This document shows, in pieces, positions 37,718 through 46,728 of a stretch of 64,000 nucleotides of DNA. Each line of letters opens with the position of its first letter. The stretch's first letter is position 1. Source of the stretch: Sphingomonas dokdonensis (lineage in GTDB: Bacteria > Pseudomonadota > Alphaproteobacteria > Sphingomonadales > Sphingomonadaceae); NCBI RefSeq assembly GCF_002197685.1, contig NZ_NBBI01000001.1, positions 930,001-994,000 of the forward strand, given 5' to 3'. The notes under the pieces are model-generated. The model ran no database searches. It was not told the origin of the DNA and saw nothing but the letters and a program-made list of their open reading frames with translations. Position numbers and translations under genes: made by a program.

Positions 37718-38611
37718 TCAAGGCTGGGTGAGGATGGTGGCATCGCCATAGCCGCGCCGCTTGGCGTCGTCACGTGCGCGTTGAGCGGATTTCATGTCGA
37801 CAAACGGGCCGAGGCGAACGCGGTGCAGCGTGCCCGCAGTCTCGACATGACCATCAAGCGTTCTGGCCAGGGCGCGGGCGCGGGCCGCATCGGAGAGTGC
37901 GGCGACCTGCACGAGATACTTCCCCTGCACGGCGCGCGGCGCTGGCGGCGGTGTTGGCTTTACCGTCGATGCTTTCGCAACAGCCGGGCGCGGCGCTGCT
38001 GATGCAACCTTCGGCGGCGAAGCTGCAGGGCGCTGTGCGGCCGTGACCGGTTCGGCAGATGGCGCACGGAGCCGCTGGCGCAGCGCAGCAAGCAATGCCG
38101 GCGGTGCGGCCAGCCGGCGAGCGGCAGGACGCCCGGCCTTCAATGCCGCGAGATCGGCCGCACTCGCCACGACACCGCGCACCCGGACGGCGGCGTCGCC
38201 GTTCCCCGCCAGCACCAACAAGCGGGCGGCCGCAGGCGACAGGATAATTTCGCGCGCGGGAGCGGTCGGTCCGAGCGCGCGATCGACGAGAACAAGGATC
38301 GTCTGCCCGCAGCCGAGCGCGGTCACCTCCGCGACCGTTCCCGGCGACAAGGATGAGTGCGCAGCGGTGATCGGCCCCTCACCTAGCGCGGCGGCACCTT
38401 CACTGACTCGCGCAATCTCGGCCAAACCAACGGCGTCGTAGCGTGCGGCGCCCATCCCCGATGTGCCGGCCGGCCCACTCGCAGCGGCGGCCTCGGGCGG
38501 CAGCGGCACCGACACCTGCCTTTCCGCCTGCGCGGTCGCAACGCTCGTGTGACAAGCGATGGCGATGGCGAGCCCGGTCAACCCGGGCCGCGCGCTATCG
38601 CTCCACCGCAT
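37718..38611 (-). CDS. RlpA-like protein with C-terminal SPOR domain
   Basis: A 297-aa exported protein. The signal peptide covers about 1-28; an RlpA-like double-psi beta-barrel follows (about 55-140) with TAAHSSLSPGTVAEVT and LVDRALGP; a Pro/Ala-rich linker leads to a SPOR domain (about 228-297, YLVQVAALSD ... VRLGPFVDM). SPOR domains bind denuded glycan at septa. The barrel is degenerate: the NDRGPF strand of active RlpA reads VDRALGP. Between mltB and dacC. Confidence 0.83.
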   Translation of the reverse strand: MRWSDSARPGLTGLAIAIACHTSVATAQAERQVSVPLPPEAAAASGPAGTSGMGAARYDAVGLAEIARVSEGAAALGEGPITAAHSSLSPGTVAEVTALGCGQTILVLVDRALGPTAPAREIILSPAAARLLVLAGNGDAAVRVRGVVASAADLAALKAGRPAARRLAAPPALLAALRQRLRAPSAEPVTAAQRPAASPPKVASAAPRPAVAKASTVKPTPPPAPRAVQGKYLVQVAALSDAARARALARTLDGHVETAGTLHRVRLGPFVDMKSAQRARDDAKRRGYGDATILTQP

Positions 38612-39641
38612 CGGCCAGCAGCCCTACCGAAAGCGCGTAAAAGTTCGAGCAATTGTAATCGAGGATGACACGGTAGTTGCTCGTCAGCAGATAGGCGGTG
38701 TTGCCCGGGCCGTCCGGCTCCAGCAGCGTTGCCATTACGGCGTCGCCCGGCCAGGCGGCGCCCTGTGGCACGATGCCGAGCGCGCGCCATTCCGCTATGG
38801 TACGCCACCCGCTGTGCCGCTCGAACACCCGCTTGCAACGTGGCGAGACGAGCTCGTTGCGCTCGCCGGAGCGATCGTAGCTCGCGGGTACCGACACGGC
38901 GATCCCCCAAGGCTGCCCGGCACGCCACCCGGCGTTCAACAGGTAATTGCCGATCGAGGCGAGCGTATCGGCCTGGCTGTTCCAGATGTCGGCGCGGCCA
39001 TCACCGTCGCCGTCTTTGGCGAGGCGGAGGTAGATCGAGGGGAGAAACTGCGGATTGCCGGTGGCGCCCGCCCAGCTGCCCTTCAGCGTTTCGCGAGGAA
39101 TGCCGCGATCCATAATCTTCAGCGTTGCGACGAATTCGCCGGCGAACAGCGAGCGACGGCGCCCCTCATAGGCCAGCGTCGCGAGGCTGCGGAGCAGATC
39201 GAAATCGCCGGTGTAGCTGCCGTAATTCGTTTCATGCCCCCAGATGGCGACCATGACCGACTCCGGCACGCCGGTTTGTGCCTCGACGCGTGCCAATCGA
39301 TTGCGATTGGCAGAATAAGCGGCCCGCCCACGCGAGATGCGCGCCGCATCGACATGTCGCGCCTTGTATGGCGCAAATGCCGGAATGCTGGTCGATTGCG
39401 GATTGCCCGGCTGCGCACGGTCAAGCTCGACCACCCGGGCGCTATAGGTGAGCGAGGGGAGAACGGCGTCCACGGTTGCCGGCCGCACGCCCTCCCGCAG
39501 CGCCTGCGCGCGCAATTCGGGCAGATATGCCTGGAAGCCGGCCTCGTCCTGCGCCGCGGCGACGGTGGGCATGGCGCAGGCAACAACGCACGCGGCGGCC
39601 GCGACCTGAACAAAACGACGGGTTATATTGTAAGCCTTCAC
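38595..39641 (-). CDS. Lytic murein transglycosylase (MltB family)
   Basis: A 348-aa periplasmic enzyme with a signal peptide (about 1-31) and the SLT fold of the MltB family. The catalytic glutamate is E137 in IWGHETNYG; WAGATGNPQFLPSIYL and the C-terminal LTSNYRVILDYNCSNFYAL are typical. The start is a GTG at 39641 because upstream in-frame codons give only a TTG and no better signal peptide. It begins directly after a 10-bp inverted repeat and overlaps rlpA by 17 bases. Confidence 0.93.
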   Translation of the reverse strand: MKAYNITRRFVQVAAAACVVACAMPTVAAAQDEAGFQAYLPELRAQALREGVRPATVDAVLPSLTYSARVVELDRAQPGNPQSTSIPAFAPYKARHVDAARISRGRAAYSANRNRLARVEAQTGVPESVMVAIWGHETNYGSYTGDFDLLRSLATLAYEGRRRSLFAGEFVATLKIMDRGIPRETLKGSWAGATGNPQFLPSIYLRLAKDGDGDGRADIWNSQADTLASIGNYLLNAGWRAGQPWGIAVSVPASYDRSGERNELVSPRCKRVFERHSGWRTIAEWRALGIVPQGAAWPGDAVMATLLEPDGPGNTAYLLTSNYRVILDYNCSNFYALSVGLLADAVER

Positions 39642-39664
39642 CCTGCCTGTGTGACACAGGCAGG
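39642..39664. repeat. Palindrome abutting the mltB start
   Basis: CCTGCCTGTG-TGA-CACAGGCAGG, two perfect 10-bp arms, lies between the mltB start and the divergent tRNA-Ser. As RNA on the reverse strand it would form a hairpin immediately before the GTG and hide the ribosome-binding region; it could equally be a protein operator. Confidence 0.7.
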
Positions 39665-39735
39665 CTCCAATCGAAACCGCCAATCATCGACGGGCTTGCA
39701 CGCATCGCCGCAGCACGCCACAGGGCAACGACGAC

Positions 39736-39825
39736 GGATGGGTGGCCGAGTGGTTTAAGGCAGCGGTCTTGAAAACCGCCGTGGGTTCACGCTCACCGTG
39801 GGTTCGAATCCCACCCCATCCGCCA
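39736..39825 (+). tRNA. tRNA-Ser (anticodon TGA), CCA encoded
   Basis: A 90-nt class II tRNA: 7-bp acceptor stem GGATGGG/CCCATCC, anticodon stem GCGGT/ACCGC with loop CTTGAAA and anticodon TGA at 39770-39772, long variable arm (CGTGGGTTCACGCTCACCG region), and the TTCGAAT T-loop, ending in GCCA (39822-39825). Reads UCA and other UCN codons. Confidence 0.96.
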
Positions 39826-39826
39826 T

Positions 39827-39845
39827 GGCGCCGATAAAAGGCGCC
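39827..39845 (+). terminator. Hairpin just after tRNA-Ser
   Basis: GGCGCC-GATAAAA-GGCGCC, 6-bp stem immediately after the CCA end. No long T-tract follows. Likely limits transcription into the convergent PilZ gene. Confidence 0.4.
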
Positions 39846-39857
39846 GTGCGGGGCGCG

Positions 39858-40169
39858 TCAGAGCGCAAGCAACTTCGTCAGCAGCTTTTCGGTGAGCGGC
39901 TTGTGGAAGCGGCAGCCGGCGGTGAAATCGTCCGCCCACATCACGTCAGCGGCGACCACGCCGACCACGGGAAGCGTGAGGCGGATCGTGCTGCCGCGGC
40001 GTAGATTGGAGTGCGTCTGCATGCGGGCGCCGTCGCGCGAGATATCGACGATCTTGCACAAGGTGCGGCGCAGGCCATCGTCGGCGATTCGCACATCAAG
40101 CGAAACCGGCGCACGCGGGCTGCGGCGCCGGCCATCGCTTTCAGCTGGTTCATATTCCGCCGCGAACAT
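39858..40169 (-). CDS. PilZ domain protein
   Basis: A 103-aa single PilZ domain. The c-di-GMP binding arginines appear as RRRSPR near 14-19, and the DxSxxG element as DISRDGARM (about 42-50), followed by typical beta strands. Members act as c-di-GMP effectors, but no partner is visible nearby. The ATG at 40169 begins just before the basic motif; a longer frame upstream has no supporting signal. Confidence 0.88.
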   Translation of the reverse strand: MFAAEYEPAESDGRRRSPRAPVSLDVRIADDGLRRTLCKIVDISRDGARMQTHSNLRRGSTIRLTLPVVGVVAADVMWADDFTAGCRFHKPLTEKLLTKLLAL

Positions 40170-40206
40170 GACGAGGACGCTAGGTCCGCGGCGGTTAACC
40201 AGTCGT

Positions 40207-40434
40207 TTACTTGCGGAGCGAAAGCCCGCCGAAGCGCTTGTTAAAGCGGGCAACCTGACCACCCTGATCAAGCATCTGACCGCGACCGCCGGTCCATGCC
40301 GGGTGCGCCAGCGGATCGATTTCGAGCGTCATCGTGTCGCCTTCCTTGCCCCACGTGGAGCGGGTTTCGTACACGGTGCCGTCCGTCATCTGCACCTTGA
40401 TCATGTGATAGTCGGGGTGAATATCGTTCTTCAC
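40207..40434 (-). CDS. rpmE: 50S ribosomal protein L31, cysteine-free form
   Basis: A 75-aa ribosomal protein starting [10 protein letters not shown], with the SHPAWTGG-like motif (AHPAWTGG). None of the four zinc cysteines of E. coli L31 is present, so this is the C-minus type. Such forms need no zinc and, where they coexist with a C-plus paralogue, are used under zinc shortage. Follows fabZ by 97 bp. Confidence 0.97.
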   Translation of the reverse strand: MKNDIHPDYHMIKVQMTDGTVYETRSTWGKEGDTMTLEIDPLAHPAWTGGRGQMLDQGGQVARFNKRFGGLSLRK

Positions 40435-40531
40435 GTCTCTTCTCCGAAACGGCTGGTTCCGACCAGCCTGAAAGAAGCGGCGCGCCTAGCAGACGCGCAC
40501 ACTTCCTGCAATGCAGCATGGCGCATACCGA

Positions 40532-41008
40532 CTAAGCGGCAGGCGGGTCCGCGATCATGGCGGTGAATTCGCATTCCGCCGCCAGTTCATCACCGATCAG
40601 CGCGCGACCGGCGAACTTGCACACCCGCGCACGCTTCTGAACGAACGACACCTCCAGCCGAAGCAACACGCCGGGCTCCACCGGCTTGCGGAACTTCACG
40701 CCGTCGATCGACATGAAATACACCAGCTTGCCGCTGCCCGACAGGCCCAGGCTTTCGACCGCGAGGACGCCGGCGGCCTGCGCCAGCGCCTCCACAATCA
40801 GAACGCCCGGCATGATCGGCCGACCGGGAAAGTGCCCCTGGAAGAACCCTTCGTTGATCGTCACCGCCTTGATGGCGGTGATCGACACGTCGGGCACCAG
40901 CTCTTCGACGCGATCGACGAGCAGCATCGGGTACCGATGCGGCAGCGCCGCCATTACCCGGGTAACGTCGAACGGGCCGAGCGCCGCCGAAGAAGCCGTA
41001 TCGGTCAT
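40532..41008 (-). CDS. fabZ: 3-hydroxyacyl-ACP dehydratase FabZ
   Basis: Hot-dog dehydratase of fatty acid elongation. The 158-aa enzyme has catalytic H59 ([11 protein letters not shown]) and E73 (VEALAQ). In most Gram-negatives lpxD lies between skp and fabZ and lpxA follows; here fabZ sits 8 bp after skp and is followed by rpmE. Confidence 0.97.
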   Translation of the reverse strand: MTDTASSAALGPFDVTRVMAALPHRYPMLLVDRVEELVPDVSITAIKAVTINEGFFQGHFPGRPIMPGVLIVEALAQAAGVLAVESLGLSGSGKLVYFMSIDGVKFRKPVEPGVLLRLEVSFVQKRARVCKFAGRALIGDELAAECEFTAMIADPPAA

Positions 41009-41016
41009 GTGCGGGA

Positions 41017-41655
41017 TCAGCGGCCCTGCGGGCGGCTACGCTGCGCCGGCTGCGCGGCTGCGGCGCCCTGACCCTGACCCGGCTGCCAGTTCGCCGGCGG
41101 CGTGATGCCGACGCTCGGCACCGACTTGTCGAGCTCTGCGGTGATTGCCGGGGTGATGTCGGCAGCCGGCTGCGCGAACAGCGCCGCTTCCGGGCGGAGC
41201 AGGAGCGTAACGTTGCGGGCGCGAACGGCGGCCTGAACGGCGTCCGACAGCTTCGCGCTGATCTGCTCGATGGCATAGCTTTCGGCGCGCTGAGCCGGCT
41301 CGGTCAGACGGGCGAGTTCCTGCTGTGCGGCCTGCTGCTTGGTCTGGATCGCCTGCGCCTGCGGACGAAGCGATGCCTCGCTGGCGCCGGGAGCGCGCGC
41401 TGCCGTCTGATAAGCAGTGACGAGCGGCTGCAGCTCCGCCTGAATCGCGGTGCGGCGGGTGTTCGCCTGATCGAGCTGCGTCTTGTACTGCGCCTGGATC
41501 TGCGAACGCGCGGCGGTCCATGCCTTGGAATTGGCGACCGCCTGCTCCGGATTGGCGACGGCAATGCCCGACACCTGCGCGGTGGCGTTGCCGGCCGTGA
41601 AGGCAACCGGTGCGGCCAGTGCTGCGGCGAGCAGCATGTGCTTGAACTTGGTCAT
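41017..41655 (-). CDS. skp: OmpH/Skp-family periplasmic chaperone
   Basis: A 212-aa exported protein with a signal peptide (about 1-26, cleaved after ATA) and two long helices (about 40-85 and 100-150) rich in Gln, Ala and Glu, the coiled prongs of Skp-type chaperones that shield outer-membrane proteins. The C-terminal tail is low-complexity ([13 protein letters not shown]). Overlaps bamA by one base, the usual bamA-skp pair. Confidence 0.92.
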   Translation of the reverse strand: MTKFKHMLLAAALAAPVAFTAGNATAQVSGIAVANPEQAVANSKAWTAARSQIQAQYKTQLDQANTRRTAIQAELQPLVTAYQTAARAPGASEASLRPQAQAIQTKQQAAQQELARLTEPAQRAESYAIEQISAKLSDAVQAAVRARNVTLLLRPEAALFAQPAADITPAITAELDKSVPSVGITPPANWQPGQGQGAAAAQPAQRSRPQGR

Positions 41656-44381
41656 CAGAACTGAGTCCCTACGTTGAAGGTGATAAGCTTGTCGTCGTCG
41701 CCGTCCTGCTTGATCAGCGCGCGGGCGATATCGATGCGGAGCGGACCGAACGGCGAGGTCCAGTTCACGCCAAAGCCGACCGACAGGCGCGGCTTGGCCG
41801 AATTGCCAAGGAAGCTTTCCTTGAACGGCTGCGACGCGATCTGCGGCGTGTTCGGGATGATGCCGTTACACAGACCACTGCCGTCCGGAATACCAGCCGC
41901 GCACGTGGTTGTAACCAGTCCGCCGGCGGGGTTGGAATAATAGTATAGCGGATTGCCGGCAGTGTCGGTCAGCGGTTTGGGCAACACGATCGAATTGCCG
42001 TTCGCGTCGGTGATCGTCTCAAACGTTGCGGTCGGCTGCGGACGGGTGATGTTGAACAGGCTGCCCGCCTGAACATAGACCGACGGCCGCAGGCCGAGCT
42101 CCCGCGCGCCCGAGCCGAGCGGGATCTCAAGCTCAATCCGGCCGAGATAGTATGCCGTGCCGCCAAGTGCGTCATCGACGATCTGGTCGCGATCGGTGAT
42201 CAGCACCTGCGCGCCATTCGCATCGGTCTGGTAGAATTGACGCAGCACGCGCGGGCCGACGCCGCGGATGTCGAAGCCGCGGAACTGCGGCTCGCCGAGG
42301 TAGAAGCGGTCGGTGATGCGGATCGGATCGACGCCCTCTACCCTGCTGTCTTCCAGCGGGTGGATGTAGCCACCCTCTGCCAGCGCGGAGAGGATGAACC
42401 CGCCGCCAATGCCCCAGTATTTGGCGGCGTCAGCACGGGTACGTAGATATTTCACGTCACCGCCCAAGCCGGCGAAATCCTGACTGAAGGTTAAACGCTG
42501 GCCAGCCGACGGCCGCAAGCGGCTGTTGAGGCTGTCGTAAATCAACGAATAACCGACCGACGAGGTCAGTCGATTGCCCAGGGCGTCGCACAGATACCGG
42601 CCGGCAAGCAGCGGATCGCAGACGCCGTTGCGGAAGAACTGGTCGCGATCGAGGCTGACCTCGTCATAGGAGAGGCCATAGCGCGCGGACAGCGACCAAT
42701 ATTCGGTCAGTGGCACGCCGGCGCGAATCTGGAAGCCCGTCGACACCTGGCTATAGGTGGTCTGGCGCGTGTTATTGGTGAAGTTGAAAGCGTTCAGGTC
42801 GCGCCGGAAGACGTCGACGCCGACCGCGATATTCTTGTCGAACAGATAGGGTTCGGTGAACCCCGCCTCGATCGACTTCGAATAGCTCGAATAGTTCACG
42901 CCGAAGCGCAGTTCCTGCCCCTTGCCGCGGAAATTGCGCTGCGTGAGATTGAACTGGAGGATGAACCGCTCGAGGCTGGAGAAGCCGGCCGACAGCTGCA
43001 GCTCGCCGGTCGCTTTTTCCTCGACGTTGGCGCCGAGCACGACGCGATCGGGCCCGGAGCCCGGCGTCTGCTTGATCTCGAACTTGTCCTGGAAATAGCC
43101 CAGGCTGTTGATGCGATCCTGCGAACGACGCACCTGGAAGCTGTTAAAAGCGTCGCCCTCCGCCAGGCGGATCTCGCGGCGGATCACCTTGTCCTGCGTC
43201 TGCGTGTTGCCGGTGATGTCGATACGCTCGACATAGGTCCGCTTCGCTTCCGCGATGTGGAAGTTGACCGACATGGTCAGCGCTTCCCGGTCGCGCTGGA
43301 TTTCCGGATTGATCTCGGTGAAGGCGTAGCCGAACAGGCCGGTCGTCTGACTCAGGCTGTCGATCGTGTCCTCGATGAGCTTGGCGTTGTACCAGTCGCC
43401 CTTCTTCATCGGCAGCGACTTGGCCATCGCCTCGTCGTTGAAATCGCGAATATCGCTGTCGACCGACACGTCGCCGAACTTATAGCGCGGCCCCTCCTCC
43501 ACCACATAGGTGATGATGAAGTCTTCCTTGTCGGGCGTCAGCTCGGCCACCGCGCTGGTGACGCGGAAGTCGGCATAGCCCTCAGTCAGGTAGAACTGGC
43601 GCAGCTTCTGCTGATCGTAAGCGAGACGATCCTGGTCGTAGGTGGTGCTGGACGACAGCAGGCGGAAGAAGCGCGACTGCTTGGTCGCCATCTGCTGGCG
43701 CAGCTTGTCGTCGTCGAACACCTCGTTGCCGATGATGTTGATCTGACGGACCTTGGACTTCGGGCCCTCGCTGATCTCGAACACCACGTCGACGCGGTTC
43801 TGATCGAGCGCGACCATCTTCGGCTCGACCGAAGCGGCAAAGCGCCCCTGGCGGCGATACAGTTCGACGATGCGCGCGACGTCCTGCCGCACGGCGGAGC
43901 GGGTGAAGACCTGGCGCGGCTTGAGCCGGATCTCCTTGGTGATCTTGTCTTCCTTCAGGCGCTTGTTGCCCTCCAGAATGACGCGGTTGATGATCGGATT
44001 CTCGCGCACCCGCAGGATGATATCGCCCGTCTCGGCACCTGCCACCTGCACGTCGGCGAACAGATCGCTGGCGTAGAGATCCTTGATTGCCTGATCGAGA
44101 GTCTCATTGGTGTAAGTCTGGCCAACCCGTAGCTTGGTATAGCTGAGCGCAGTATCCGGCTCGATACGCTGCGATCCCTCGACCCGCAGCGAGCGGATCG
44201 TGCGTTCGACCGGCGGCGTCACGATCGGCGCCACTGCGGGCTGCTGTGCGGGTACGGCCTGCGGCGCACGTGGCGCCTGCTGCTGCGCCGCCGCCATGGT
44301 CGGCACGCCCGCCAGCATCGTGCAGCCGAGCAGGAGCGCAGCCGCGCGCGGTCGAGCAAACGAAGTGTTCAATACAGTCAC
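41655..44381 (-). CDS. bamA: Outer membrane assembly factor BamA
   Basis: Omp85 protein, 908 aa: signal peptide (about 1-30), five POTRA domains (about 60-410; RSLRVEGSQRIEPDTALSY marks the first) and a 16-strand barrel (about 430-908) with the RGF-type signature (FRGFDIRGVGPR) and a final aromatic residue (NVGTQF). The start is taken as the GTG at 44381, which has GGGGTGG upstream and gives a normal signal peptide; an upstream frame overlapping rseP exists. Between rseP and skp as usual. Confidence 0.96.
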   Translation of the reverse strand: MTVLNTSFARPRAAALLLGCTMLAGVPTMAAAQQQAPRAPQAVPAQQPAVAPIVTPPVERTIRSLRVEGSQRIEPDTALSYTKLRVGQTYTNETLDQAIKDLYASDLFADVQVAGAETGDIILRVRENPIINRVILEGNKRLKEDKITKEIRLKPRQVFTRSAVRQDVARIVELYRRQGRFAASVEPKMVALDQNRVDVVFEISEGPKSKVRQINIIGNEVFDDDKLRQQMATKQSRFFRLLSSSTTYDQDRLAYDQQKLRQFYLTEGYADFRVTSAVAELTPDKEDFIITYVVEEGPRYKFGDVSVDSDIRDFNDEAMAKSLPMKKGDWYNAKLIEDTIDSLSQTTGLFGYAFTEINPEIQRDREALTMSVNFHIAEAKRTYVERIDITGNTQTQDKVIRREIRLAEGDAFNSFQVRRSQDRINSLGYFQDKFEIKQTPGSGPDRVVLGANVEEKATGELQLSAGFSSLERFILQFNLTQRNFRGKGQELRFGVNYSSYSKSIEAGFTEPYLFDKNIAVGVDVFRRDLNAFNFTNNTRQTTYSQVSTGFQIRAGVPLTEYWSLSARYGLSYDEVSLDRDQFFRNGVCDPLLAGRYLCDALGNRLTSSVGYSLIYDSLNSRLRPSAGQRLTFSQDFAGLGGDVKYLRTRADAAKYWGIGGGFILSALAEGGYIHPLEDSRVEGVDPIRITDRFYLGEPQFRGFDIRGVGPRVLRQFYQTDANGAQVLITDRDQIVDDALGGTAYYLGRIELEIPLGSGARELGLRPSVYVQAGSLFNITRPQPTATFETITDANGNSIVLPKPLTDTAGNPLYYYSNPAGGLVTTTCAAGIPDGSGLCNGIIPNTPQIASQPFKESFLGNSAKPRLSVGFGVNWTSPFGPLRIDIARALIKQDGDDDKLITFNVGTQF

Positions 44382-44440
44382 CAAATCCACCCCGGAAAGC
44401 CCAAACAAGCCCGTAAGCGCAGCGCCCTGCCCTTGAATCG

Positions 44441-45574
44441 TCAGCCGATCAAGCGGGCGAGACTGCGCCATAGGCCGAAATTCTCAAGATCGTTGAAGGT
44501 TACCAGCAGCATCAGCGCCAGGATCGCGGCAAGGCCGCCCCGGAACGCCCATTCCTGCGCTTCCGGGCCGACAGGGCGCCGGCGCAGCGCCTCGATCCCG
44601 TAGAAGAGCAAATGTCCGCCATCCAGCATGGGAACTGGCAGGAGATTGATGAACCCCAGATTGATGGAAACGAGCGCGATGAGGAAGACAAAGGCTTCCG
44701 GCCCCAACGTGATCTGCTCACCCGAGACCTTGGCGATCGACAAGGGGCCGCCGAGTTCCTTCACCGAGCGTCGGCCGGAGATGATCTGTCCGATCGTCTC
44801 CACCATCATCGAGACGATCTCACCCGTGCGGCGGACCGCGACGACCGGTGCCTCAAACAGGCTGACGGGCACCGTCACGCGCTCGCCGCGCGCAATTCCA
44901 AGCATGCCGACGCGATAACTGTTGCCGAACCGGTCGGTCTGCTGCTCCACACCGATGGTGACCGGACGGGTCAATTGCTCACCGGCGCGATCGACCGTCA
45001 CCTGCGTTTGGACGCCCGGATTGATCCGGGTGTACGACAGCATGTCCTCGAAGATGCGGATGTCGCGGTCGCCAAGCCGCGTGATCCGATCGCCCGGCTG
45101 AAGGCCCGCGCGCTCCGCTGCACTGCCCGCAAGCACCGACCCGACGACCGGCGGCGTGCGCGTGTCGCCGAATGCCATGGCGAAGCCGCCAAGGATCAAC
45201 AGCGCGACAATGAAGTTCACGATCGGCCCGGCCGCGACAATGATCGCGCGCTGCCAGACAGGCTTCGCCTGAAACGTCTTGTTGCGCTCCTCCGCCGGCA
45301 AGGCGAGCCATTCCGCCGAGGGCTGGCTGACGGCGTTCATGTCACCGGCGAACCGCACATACCCGCCGAGCGGCAGCCAGCCGATCTTCCAGCGCGTCCC
45401 TCGCTTGTCGGTCCACCCGGCGACCTCGCGACCGAATCCGATCGAGAACGCCTCGGACTTCACGCCGAACCAGCGGGCGGCGAGATAATGACCCATCTCG
45501 TGCACGAAGACGAGCGGGCCGATCACCAATATGAACGCGATAAGCGTCAATGGCAGGCCGGGAGTTTCGATCAA
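44441..45574 (-). CDS. rseP: Site-2 metalloprotease RseP
   Basis: Intramembrane zinc protease involved in envelope-stress signalling. The 377-aa protein has HEMGH (25-29) in the first helix, a PDZ domain (about 124-205, GSAAERAGLQPGDRI), and a second catalytic motif (PVPMLDGGHLL) near 320. About four membrane helices. The start is a TTG overlapping the dxr stop (TTGA); the next Met lies inside the active site, so no later start is plausible. Confidence 0.95.
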   Translation of the reverse strand: MIETPGLPLTLIAFILVIGPLVFVHEMGHYLAARWFGVKSEAFSIGFGREVAGWTDKRGTRWKIGWLPLGGYVRFAGDMNAVSQPSAEWLALPAEERNKTFQAKPVWQRAIIVAAGPIVNFIVALLILGGFAMAFGDTRTPPVVGSVLAGSAAERAGLQPGDRITRLGDRDIRIFEDMLSYTRINPGVQTQVTVDRAGEQLTRPVTIGVEQQTDRFGNSYRVGMLGIARGERVTVPVSLFEAPVVAVRRTGEIVSMMVETIGQIISGRRSVKELGGPLSIAKVSGEQITLGPEAFVFLIALVSINLGFINLLPVPMLDGGHLLFYGIEALRRRPVGPEAQEWAFRGGLAAILALMLLVTFNDLENFGLWRSLARLIG

Positions 45575-46728
45575 GCGACGCGATCCTTCACACGCTCTTC
45601 CGCCAGCGCCCGCGCCTCGCGATCCACATCAAGAACCGCGTCGAGCGACGAAGGCGAAGCCGGATCAAAGCCTGCCAGCGTATCGGCAACGATTGCGGCA
45701 ATTTCGAGGTAGCCGATGCGCTCCTTCAGAAATGCCGCAACGGCCACTTCGTTGGCAGCATTCAGAATTGCCGGGCGCGCGCCACCCGCGACAAGCGCCT
45801 CGCGCGCCAGCCGCAGTGCGGGGAAGCGCTGTTCGTCGGGCGCCTCGAAATCCAGCCGGCCGACGCGGACGAGATCCAGCCGCTCCCCCGGCGTGGGCAT
45901 ACGATCGGGCCAAGCAAGCGCACAGGCGATCGGCGTGCGCATGTCGGGCGTGCCGAGCTGTGCCAGCACCGAGCCATCGACATATTCGACCATTGAATGG
46001 ATCACCGACTGGCGGTGCACGACGATTTCGATCTGCTCGGCGGCGACCGGGAAGAGGTGAAATGCCTCGATCAGCTCAAGGCCCTTGTTCATCATGGTCG
46101 CGGAATCGACGGAGATCTTTGCGCCCATCGACCAATTGGGATGGGCCACGGCCTGCGCCGGCGTGATCGCACGCATGTCCGCAAGCGCACGGTCGCGGAA
46201 CGGACCGCCGCTAGCCGTCAGGATGATGCGGCTGACGCGATCGGCGAGCTTCGTGTCGAGGCATTGGAAGATCGCGCTATGCTCGCTGTCGACGGGCAGC
46301 AGCGTCGCGCCGTGCCGGGCAACGGCCGCGTTCATGACGTCCCCAGCGGACACCAGCGCTTCCTTGTTGGCGAGCGCCAGCGTGCCACCCTGCTCCACCG
46401 CGGCCATGGCCGGACGCAGGCCCGCGCATCCGACGATGGCGGCCACGGTCACATCGGCGCCCATCGCGGCCGCCTCCGCGACGGCAGCATCGCCGCCGGC
46501 TGCCTCCACGCCGCTGCCGGCGAGCGCCTCGCGCAATGCGGGAAGACAGGTCTCGTCAGCGACGACCGCCCGTTGGGCGCGGGTGCGCCGCGCCGCATCG
46601 GCGAGCCGCGCGACATCGCAGTTTGCGGTCAGTGCCACCACGCGGAACTCGTCCGGTGCGCGCTCGACCAGATCAAGCGTCGACGTGCCGACCGAGCCGG
46701 TGGCGCCAAGAATGGTAACAGTTTTCAT
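45571..46728 (-). CDS. dxr: 1-deoxy-D-xylulose-5-phosphate reductoisomerase
   Basis: Second step of the MEP isoprenoid pathway. The 385-aa NADPH enzyme has GATGSVGTSTLDLV (8-21), NKEALVSAGDVM (about 120-131), and the metal-binding SEHSA and MGAKISVDSATMMNKGLELIEA segments. Flanked by cdsA and rseP with 4-base overlaps. ispDF is at 21 kb. Confidence 0.97.
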   Translation of the reverse strand: MKTVTILGATGSVGTSTLDLVERAPDEFRVVALTANCDVARLADAARRTRAQRAVVADETCLPALREALAGSGVEAAGGDAAVAEAAAMGADVTVAAIVGCAGLRPAMAAVEQGGTLALANKEALVSAGDVMNAAVARHGATLLPVDSEHSAIFQCLDTKLADRVSRIILTASGGPFRDRALADMRAITPAQAVAHPNWSMGAKISVDSATMMNKGLELIEAFHLFPVAAEQIEIVVHRQSVIHSMVEYVDGSVLAQLGTPDMRTPIACALAWPDRMPTPGERLDLVRVGRLDFEAPDEQRFPALRLAREALVAGGARPAILNAANEVAVAAFLKERIGYLEIAAIVADTLAGFDPASPSSLDAVLDVDREARALAEERVKDRVA

